In this document: positions 16,749-22,690 of the stretch, one piece after another
Numbering within the stretch: position 1 is the first letter of the stretch
Layout: every line of letters starts with the position of its first letter
Assembly (NCBI RefSeq): GCF_005063415.1
Contig: NZ_SUEG01000008.1
Location: 1-64,000 of the forward strand
Direction: 5' to 3'
Source of the DNA: Mesorhizobium sp.
Lineage (GTDB): Bacteria > Pseudomonadota > Alphaproteobacteria > Rhizobiales > Rhizobiaceae
Length of the DNA: 64,000 bases
Program-made: the position numbers and the translations under genes
The notes under the pieces: model-generated
Told to the model about the DNA's origin: nothing
Database searches by the model: none
The model's input: only the letters and a program-made list of their open reading frames with translations

Positions 16749-17819
16749 TCAGGCTGGGAGCCGCCACATTCGCACACGACCTGTACCACGCAATTCCGTT
16801 TCCGCGAGTGGGTCGCAAGCAAAATTTGGTCCAAGCAGTTGATGAGTTGCATCCGAAATACGGATTTCATCGGGCTCCGCGGACGTTTGGATACGTGCGG
16901 CGAGATTAACGGTGTCGCCCCATAGGTCATAGGCAAACCGCCTTTTGCCTATGACGCCCGCCACGATTGGTCCTGAGTGAATTCCAATTCTGAGTCTTAT
17001 CGGTTCTCCTGCGAAGCGTTCGAGCTTAACCGCCTTCCGCAGTTCAAGTGCATAGTGCGCAAGGGCTTCCGCATGATCGGATCGCGCGGCGGGCAGGCCA
17101 GCGACCACCATAACACAATCGCCGATTGTCTTGATCTTTTCGCAGCCGTATCGCTCCGAGAGCAGATCCGCCGCCTTGAAGAAGTAATTTAAAATAGCGA
17201 GCGTCGTCACGGCTCCGACGTTCCGCGCTCTTTCCGTAAAACCGACGATGTCGGCAAAAAGCACACTCACCTCTGCGTAGTTGTCTGCAATTTCTTCGTG
17301 CGCTTTTAGCCGCTCCGCGATAGACGCCGGAAGAATGTTGAGGAGCAGGGCTTCGGCGCGCTGGTATTCACGCGACAATCCCTCTTGGCTCGCCCTCAAC
17401 GCCTCGTTCATCGATTGTAATTTCTCGTTGAGTTGACGCTCCCTCTCTTGCAGGAGCGTCATTTCATAAGCCTTCTGTTGAAGTCGCTGCCTATTGTCGC
17501 GTTCGGCAGTGGCGTCAAGAAAGAGCAGCCACACGTAGGCATTGTCAGCAAAAAGATGGAGGTCCGCGACACGCCCGCTGGGCAGTTCGACCATGGCCAT
17601 ATGATATGGAAGCTCCGGGCAAGGCAGCAAACCTTCCATGAATTCAAGCTGCTCGGCAACAGGCTTACCTATGCGAACTGATGAGAGCCCGTAATGTTCA
17701 ACGTTACCGCCCTTCGCAGCTATGCAAAGCTCGGCGTCGATTTTCAGATATGCGACGGAGTGCTCGTTGTCGAAGAAATCGTAAATCCAGCTTCTGACTT
17801 CTCGTGGCAATTCATGCAT
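16749..17819 (-). CDS. class III adenylate cyclase, GTPase-operon member
   Basis: This 356-residue soluble protein has a PAS-like N-terminal domain (~10-103: DFFDNEHSVAYLKIDAELCIAAKGG... YVWLLFLDA), a coiled coil (~105-155) and a class III cyclase domain (~181-330). All catalytic elements are visible: metal aspartates D190 (LFADIVGFT) and D234 (KIKTIGD), the adenine-recognising Lys (K228/K230) and D298 (FAYDLWGD), and N305 and R309 (TVNLAAR). It should make cAMP. It starts 3 bases after the GTPase stop, making it the last gene of a four-gene operon and a natural output module for the GTPase. No TM segment is present. Confidence 0.92.
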   Translation of the reverse strand: MHELPREVRSWIYDFFDNEHSVAYLKIDAELCIAAKGGNVEHYGLSSVRIGKPVAEQLEFMEGLLPCPELPYHMAMVELPSGRVADLHLFADNAYVWLLFLDATAERDNRQRLQQKAYEMTLLQERERQLNEKLQSMNEALRASQEGLSREYQRAEALLLNILPASIAERLKAHEEIADNYAEVSVLFADIVGFTERARNVGAVTTLAILNYFFKAADLLSERYGCEKIKTIGDCVMVVAGLPAARSDHAEALAHYALELRKAVKLERFAGEPIRLRIGIHSGPIVAGVIGKRRFAYDLWGDTVNLAARIQTSAEPDEIRISDATHQLLGPNFACDPLAETELRGTGRVRMWRLPA

Positions 17820-17822
17820 GGT

Positions 17823-18314
17823 CTATTTGCTAACCATCGAAGCAAGCTGACGAAACGCATCATCAACATGTTCACCCGAAAGCGCACTTGTTAGATAGAT
17901 TTGCCATCCACGTTGCCTCAGTTCGTTGATTTCACTATCCGATATTGCCCACCGATCGGCCAGATCGGATTTGTTGAACAGCAATACAAACGGCATAGCG
18001 CCGAATTCCGCCTCGGCCCGCTCGCGCAACGTGAGCGCCACGGCAAGAGTAGCAGCGCGTGTTCCATCGACGACAAGCACGAGCCCGCTCGCACCTCGCA
18101 CATAGCTGACGCGGAATGAGCCGATATCGTCTTCGCCGGCCAAATCCCACAAAATCAGATCCACGGTTTTGTCCGGGAATGCGACACTCTTCTTGTCGAT
18201 TTTCACTCCCACCGTGGTCAAGTAGGTTTCTGAAAAGATGCTTTGCACAAACCTGCGAACCAGACTCGTCTTTCCGACAGCGAACCCGCCCAACATGCAG
18301 ATCTTCTTTTGCAA
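17823..18314 (-). CDS. bacterial Ras-like small GTPase
   Basis: This 163-residue single-domain GTPase has all five G boxes: P-loop GGFAVGKTSL (9-18), switch I Thr (YLTTVGV, 33-34), G3 WDLAGED (56-62), G4 NKSD (114-117) and G5 TSAL (142-145). Two key positions are unusual. The residue equal to Ras Gly12 is Phe11, and the catalytic Gln61 equivalent is Glu61, so intrinsic hydrolysis may be altered and partner-dependent. There is no C-terminal lipidation cysteine. It sits between the OmpA-repeat sensor gene (16-base gap) and the adenylate cyclase (3-base gap). Similar stand-alone Ras-like proteins are known in bacteria (MglA and relatives), but this one is not MglA. Confidence 0.93.
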   Translation of the reverse strand: MQKKICMLGGFAVGKTSLVRRFVQSIFSETYLTTVGVKIDKKSVAFPDKTVDLILWDLAGEDDIGSFRVSYVRGASGLVLVVDGTRAATLAVALTLRERAEAEFGAMPFVLLFNKSDLADRWAISDSEINELRQRGWQIYLTSALSGEHVDDAFRQLASMVSK

Positions 18315-18330
18315 TTTCCTGGGCTCCGCC

Positions 18331-21300
18331 CTAGTGGAAGTTTACCGTAACCGAAACTCTGCGGTTGGCGGAGTTCCCAGTTCGGCTATTTTCAATCTCC
18401 GCTGGCTCAAAGGTGCCCGCGCCGCGAACCAAGAGCAATTCCGGATCGACGCCGCGCTTCTTGAGAAGCGCACGAACTGTTTCCGCGCGCGCGGCGCTGA
18501 TCGACAATTTGGCCGTTTCACGGCCCGTCTCGTCCGAATGGCCGGTCAACATGAACTGTGCTGTTACGCCTGCCTTGCGGGCGTCCTTGGCCAATTGCTT
18601 CAACTGATTCGCCAATTTGTCGAGAACCGGCAGTTGCTCTGGTCCCGGTACAGCCTTGCCAGAATCGAAGAAAATGTCGACCGCTTGAATAGCCTCCCTC
18701 AAATGAGTGAGTTCCGGAGGGGTCAACTCACGCAACTCGGAGATTTCTAGAGAGAGTCCGTCCGCGGACAGCTGTTGGGCGGCGAGCCGCGCCCGATCTA
18801 TCCAGGCGGCAGGAGCCTCACCCTGGGCAACGATGCGATCCTTGATGATCGTAAGCCGAACCGATTTCGGCGGAGCCAGAGACGCCACCAGCCGCTTCAG
18901 CACGAACTTCGGATCAAGGCTCTGATAGAATTGCCACTGCGAATGAACGCGAGCAGGATCAACGCCTGTTCCGGACAGCAGAGCCTGCGGGTCGGCGGCC
19001 TGCGGGTCTCTCAGGCCGGAAATATAGAAATGTCCGCCCCTCGCCGTTTGTTGGGCGACGATGATTCCCGCTTGGGCCTCCAGTCGCGACACATAAGTCT
19101 GCCAGTGCTCCGCCGCGCGTGCTTCGGGGCTCACATCACGAACTCTGGAGATGTCGAATTCCGGTCCGCCTGCCGAAAGCTGTCGGGCCGCTGCGCGTGC
19201 GCGATCTATCCAGGTGTCGGGAGCCTCACCCTCGGCAACGATGCGATCCTCGACGATCGAAAGTCGTACTGAATCCGGCGGAACCAGCGACACCATCAGC
19301 CGCTTCAACACGAACTTCGGATCGAGGCTCTGATAGAATTGCCACTGCGAATGAACGCGGGCGGGATCGACCTCCGTTCCGGACAGCAGAGCCTGCGGGT
19401 CGGCGGCAAGCGGGTCTCTCAGGCCGGAAATATAGAAATATCCGCCCCTCGCCGTTTGTTGGGCGACGATGATTCCCGGTTGGGCCTCCAGTCGAGACAC
19501 ATAAGTCTGCCAGTGCTTCGTCGCGCGTGCTTCGGGGCTCACATCACGAACTCTGGAGATGTCGAATTCCGGTCCGCCTGCCGAAAGCTGTCGGGCCGCT
19601 GCGCGTGCGCGATCTATCCAGGTGTCGGGAGCCTCACCCTCGGCAACGATGCGATGATTGACGATCGAAAGTCGTACTGAATCCGGCGGAACCAGCGACG
19701 CCGTTAGCCGCTTCAACACGAACTCCGGATCAAGGCTCTGATAGAATTGCCACTGCGAATGAACGCGGGCGGGATCGACCTCCGTTCCGGACAGCAGAGC
19801 CTGCGGGTCGGCGGCAAGCGGGTCTCTCAGGCCAGAAATATAGAATTGGCCATCGCGCACCTTTTGTTCGGCAACGATGATGCCCTGCTGGCTCCCCAGT
19901 CGCGACACATAGGCCTGCCAGCGCTCCGCCGCGCGTGCTTCGGGGCTCACATCACGAACCCTGGAGATATCGAATTCCGGTCCGCCTGCCGAAAGTTGTT
20001 GGGCCGCTGCGCGCGCCCGATCTATCCAGGTGTCGGGAGCCTCACCCTCGGCAACGATGCGATCATTGACGATCGAAAGTCGTACTGAATCCGGCGGAAC
20101 CAGCGACGCCGTTAGCCGCTTTAACACGAACTCCGGATCAAGACTCTGATAGAATTGCCAGCGTGAATGAACGCGGGCGGGATCGACCTGCGTTCCGGCC
20201 AACAGCGACTGCGGGTCGGCGGCAAGCGGGTCTCTCAAGCCGGCAATATAGAATTGGCCATCGCGCACCTTTTGTTCGGCAACGATGATGCCCTGCTGGG
20301 TCCCCAGTCGCGACACATAGGCCTGCCAGCGCTGCCCGGATTGCCAGGAAAGAAAGAACCAACCGCCTGCGGGAATCAAAACCAGCAGGACTGCAGCCAC
20401 TACCAGCCACGGAAATCCCTGGTTTGATTCCTCCTGCTTCAGTTCAACGCAGGTCTGCAACTGCGTCTCTACGCCGGCCAACTGCGAACTGTCGCCGTCA
20501 AACTGCTCTAGAGCCTGTGAGCATTCATCATGGATGCGAAGCAATACATCGCGAATTATTTCATGTAATTCCTCCGGCGGATTTCCCCGGATCACCGCAA
20601 CCAAGGTCGCAAACGGTCCAACTTCCGACCAGAGACGAAGCTCCCCGAAACGGATAGTGTCCAGGCCGCTCTGTTCTTTCTCGTTAAATGAGTCCTTTAC
20701 AAAATCTTGAATTGCACTAAGCATAGAAGAAATGAGTTGAGGATCTTCGCTAGTTGCATTATCAGCAGTTACATGCGCTATCAAAAGACCGGAATTGCGA
20801 TTGATGAGAAAGACATGTTCCACACGATAGACAAGAGAATGCTTAAGAACAACTTCTGAGAAGCTTGCTCCCGTTCTCCAGGCTTCAAGTCTCCACTTGA
20901 GCCCATGCCAGGTAAAAATATGTCTTAAAGTTTCATTCAGCGATTGAAAGGTTTGGTCGATCTTTTCGCCGATCGACTTGCGAATAGCCGGCAGAAACAC
21001 CGGATACAATATATCCGTAAGCGTACGCGGGCTCTTCTGGATGGACCGTTGCACGGCCCTCTCGACAGCTGGCGCAAGGGCCTCTCCGAGTTGCGCATGA
21101 GGCACACGTGCGGCTGCACTGGGGAGAACGCTCCCCACTGCAGCCGCAAGCTGCTCGGGTTCGTCGAGCAGGTGCGTAACTCGCGAAAGCTCCGAAATTT
21201 CGCGGCCGACCAGCAGCTGGCGCAGCGTTTCCATGCGAGGATCGGCGGTTGGGATTCCGTCGAGACGCGCACGATAGTCCGGATCAACGTTCCGGGCAAT

Positions 21301-21396
21301 TTCGATCAAAAGGCGAGCCAGAGCCTCGCGATCAATCTCTGTATCGTTCGAAGCTGCTCGTTGAGGAAGGCTGATTGGGTCGACAGTCGACGTCAA
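18331..21396 (-). CDS. trans-envelope protein: longin-like domain, TM, four repeats, OmpA domain
   Basis: This 1021-residue protein has a cytoplasmic helical start (~20-185). A longin/roadblock-like alpha-beta segment follows (~188-297: HVFLINRNSGLLIAHVT; ATLVAVIRGN; LLRIHDECSQAL), then one TM helix (~329-350). Four 136-residue repeats start at 356, 492, 628 and 764, each with WQ(A/T)YVSRL, FYISGLRDP, FYQSLDP and a BON-like unit SVRLSIVxDRIVAEGEAP. The C-terminal OmpA peptidoglycan-binding domain (~905-1021) includes TGHSDETGRETAKLS and NRRVSV. It could couple peptidoglycan or outer-membrane state to the cytoplasm. It lies 7 bases after the coiled-coil gene and 16 bases before the GTPase gene. 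The longin assignment is my inference from pattern. Confidence 0.88.
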   Translation of the reverse strand: MTSTVDPISLPQRAASNDTEIDREALARLLIEIARNVDPDYRARLDGIPTADPRMETLRQLLVGREISELSRVTHLLDEPEQLAAAVGSVLPSAAARVPHAQLGEALAPAVERAVQRSIQKSPRTLTDILYPVFLPAIRKSIGEKIDQTFQSLNETLRHIFTWHGLKWRLEAWRTGASFSEVVLKHSLVYRVEHVFLINRNSGLLIAHVTADNATSEDPQLISSMLSAIQDFVKDSFNEKEQSGLDTIRFGELRLWSEVGPFATLVAVIRGNPPEELHEIIRDVLLRIHDECSQALEQFDGDSSQLAGVETQLQTCVELKQEESNQGFPWLVVAAVLLVLIPAGGWFFLSWQSGQRWQAYVSRLGTQQGIIVAEQKVRDGQFYIAGLRDPLAADPQSLLAGTQVDPARVHSRWQFYQSLDPEFVLKRLTASLVPPDSVRLSIVNDRIVAEGEAPDTWIDRARAAAQQLSAGGPEFDISRVRDVSPEARAAERWQAYVSRLGSQQGIIVAEQKVRDGQFYISGLRDPLAADPQALLSGTEVDPARVHSQWQFYQSLDPEFVLKRLTASLVPPDSVRLSIVNHRIVAEGEAPDTWIDRARAAARQLSAGGPEFDISRVRDVSPEARATKHWQTYVSRLEAQPGIIVAQQTARGGYFYISGLRDPLAADPQALLSGTEVDPARVHSQWQFYQSLDPKFVLKRLMVSLVPPDSVRLSIVEDRIVAEGEAPDTWIDRARAAARQLSAGGPEFDISRVRDVSPEARAAEHWQTYVSRLEAQAGIIVAQQTARGGHFYISGLRDPQAADPQALLSGTGVDPARVHSQWQFYQSLDPKFVLKRLVASLAPPKSVRLTIIKDRIVAQGEAPAAWIDRARLAAQQLSADGLSLEISELRELTPPELTHLREAIQAVDIFFDSGKAVPGPEQLPVLDKLANQLKQLAKDARKAGVTAQFMLTGHSDETGRETAKLSISAARAETVRALLKKRGVDPELLLVRGAGTFEPAEIENSRTGNSANRRVSVTVNFH
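18700..20331 (-). repeat. four tandem 408-bp coding repeats
   Basis: Four in-frame units of 408 bp (136 codons each) begin near 20331, 19923, 19515 and 19107. Neighbouring units are nearly identical over long stretches. Units 1 and 2 share the variant VAEQKVRDGQF, while 3 and 4 share VAQQTARGG(Y/H)F, suggesting two rounds of duplication or local gene conversion. The end of unit 4 has diverged (APPKSVRLTIIKDRIVAQ). Copy number could vary between strains. Confidence 0.9.
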
Positions 21397-21403
21397 GTTC
21401 CGA

Positions 21404-22069
21404 TCAACTCACTTTCCACGTACGCTCCGAGTTGTTCTTGCTGCCTGCGGGATCCTGATTTAGACATTTTGCAACCTCGACAAACAGGCCAGCCAAAAGA
21501 TTTCGGTCGGTCTTGACATTGCCAAGATCGGAAAACATTTTCTCCATCAGCATCTGAATGCTTTCATTCTTTTGCTTGATTTCCTCACGCAACAAATGAT
21601 CGTTTCGATTTATCCGGTCCGCAACTTCCCGCTCAAGCTCGCTCAACTGATCCGACAACGCGCGCACCTGCTTTTCGAGCGCCTGATTTTGCTCCCGAAG
21701 ATTCCGATCAATCTCCTTGTCGGCGTCGGCTCGCGCGTCTTTTTCGTTCCGCAATTGCGCCGCAAGCGAGTCGACCTGCTTCTTTGCATTTGACTCGTAC
21801 ATTTCAAGATTGCGCTTGGCCTCGGATTCGACATCCTTGAAGCGCTGCAAGACCCGTTCTTCAAGCTTGGAAAAGCGGCGGTCATAGTCCTGCATCTGGT
21901 TGCCGAACAGCAGATCACGTATCTTGTCGACACCTACAGCGTCGCCGGGGGCCCCGCTCTCGCGAGCCTGGCCCGCCATGAAGGTCAGCCCGCTTCCTTC
22001 TGCATTACTTATCAGATTTGCGTCCGCTTTATTTGCCGAAGAAGCGGTACTCGAAGATTCCTTGGCCAT
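21404..22069 (-). CDS. coiled-coil protein, first gene of the small-GTPase operon
   Basis: This 221-residue soluble protein has a low-complexity Ser/Ala N-terminus (1-~48) and a short conserved-looking segment (VDKIRDLLFGNQMQDYDRRF, ~48-67). A charged coiled coil of about 100 residues follows (~68-172), then a C-terminal helix (KTDRNLLAGLFVEVAKCL). No catalytic motif is visible. The coiled coil and position suggest an effector or adaptor for the GTPase. It starts the four-gene operon, with the next gene only 7 bases downstream. I do not know a named family. Confidence 0.85.
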   Translation of the reverse strand: MAKESSSTASSANKADANLISNAEGSGLTFMAGQARESGAPGDAVGVDKIRDLLFGNQMQDYDRRFSKLEERVLQRFKDVESEAKRNLEMYESNAKKQVDSLAAQLRNEKDARADADKEIDRNLREQNQALEKQVRALSDQLSELEREVADRINRNDHLLREEIKQKNESIQMLMEKMFSDLGNVKTDRNLLAGLFVEVAKCLNQDPAGSKNNSERTWKVS

Positions 22070-22166
22070 CCCATGCCCCTCCTTTTGAACATTTTCACAG
22101 CGCTAATTTAGCAACTGATAAACTTGCCAGCAAAATTGCCGACCCGCAAGCCGGAATCTTCTCGGC

Positions 22167-22352
22167 TTAAGTCAGTTCGTACGTCCCATTCGGGTAGATT
22201 TCGACATGCGGCTCGATCCGGATCAGCTTGCGCTCGCGTCTTCGCCCGCGATCATCTTTTTGCAGATCAATTGCGCGAAAGGAAATGCCCGGCGCATCGG
22301 CCTCAGCTCTAAGCCGTCGGGCATGCGCGCTTGCCATTCGGCCTGTCTTCAA
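22167..22352 (-). CDS. possible small hypothetical protein, 61 aa
   Basis: The frame encodes a basic peptide (MKTGRMASAHARRLRAEADA... LIRIEPHVEIYPNGTYELT) with codon use like the neighbours. No ribosome site is obvious, and the open frame continues upstream without an ATG, so it may use a TTG start or be the tail of a decayed gene. I recognise no family. It reads toward the small-GTPase operon on the same strand, ending 97 bases before the coiled-coil gene. Confidence 0.35.
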   Translation of the reverse strand: MKTGRMASAHARRLRAEADAPGISFRAIDLQKDDRGRRRERKLIRIEPHVEIYPNGTYELT

Positions 22353-22478
22353 GTCTTTTTTGCCCGCCTCTAATTCGCCCTTATCTTGACAGGGCAGTGC
22401 TGCCAGCCGATGCCGTCATCCGGTTTTGACATTTGCCGACTCTTGCCGAAGAAGACGAAAGCTCGATGATCCAGGACA

Positions 22479-22685
22479 ATGCTACCGCAAGGCGGTGTGG
22501 TACCGATGTTCAATGCCGAGCAAACCGTCGGCGCAACGCTTGCCGGCATCCGCCGGCAGACCTGCCAGATACTGGATATAGTGGTGATGGACGATGGGTC
22601 GACGGACTGATCGGCGTCGATTGTGACGGCTTCCGCCGAGAAAGATCAACACATCCTGTTCTACCTCGAACCAGGCGCGGGTAAG
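22479..22685 (+). pseudogene. truncated GT2 glycosyltransferase remnant with internal stop
   Basis: From the ATG at 22479 the frame reads VVPMFNAEQTVGATLAGIRR... DIVVMDDGSTD, the unmistakable N-terminus of a GT2 glycosyltransferase. It then hits TGA at 22608-22610 where GGA (Gly) is normal (DDGSTDGSASIV). After the stop, the same frame continues SASIVTASAEKDQH before losing similarity. It ends where the intact GT2-fusion gene begins, so it looks like a decayed tandem relative of that gene's first domain. Confidence 0.75.
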
Positions 22686-22690
22686 ACGGC

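Larger units (their letters stand above)
22070..22690. other. intergenic region between the GTPase operon and the GT2 fusion gene
   Basis: The region should carry the promoter of the minus-strand operon at its left end. It contains a possible 61-aa minus-strand ORF (22167-22352) and a broken GT2 start (22479-22685), both listed separately. I see no clear operator or terminator. Confidence 0.5.

Noticed and set aside
18700-20331. Regularly spaced repeats considered as a CRISPR-like or satellite array
   Set aside because: The 408-bp units are in frame within one gene and encode protein repeats; no spacers.
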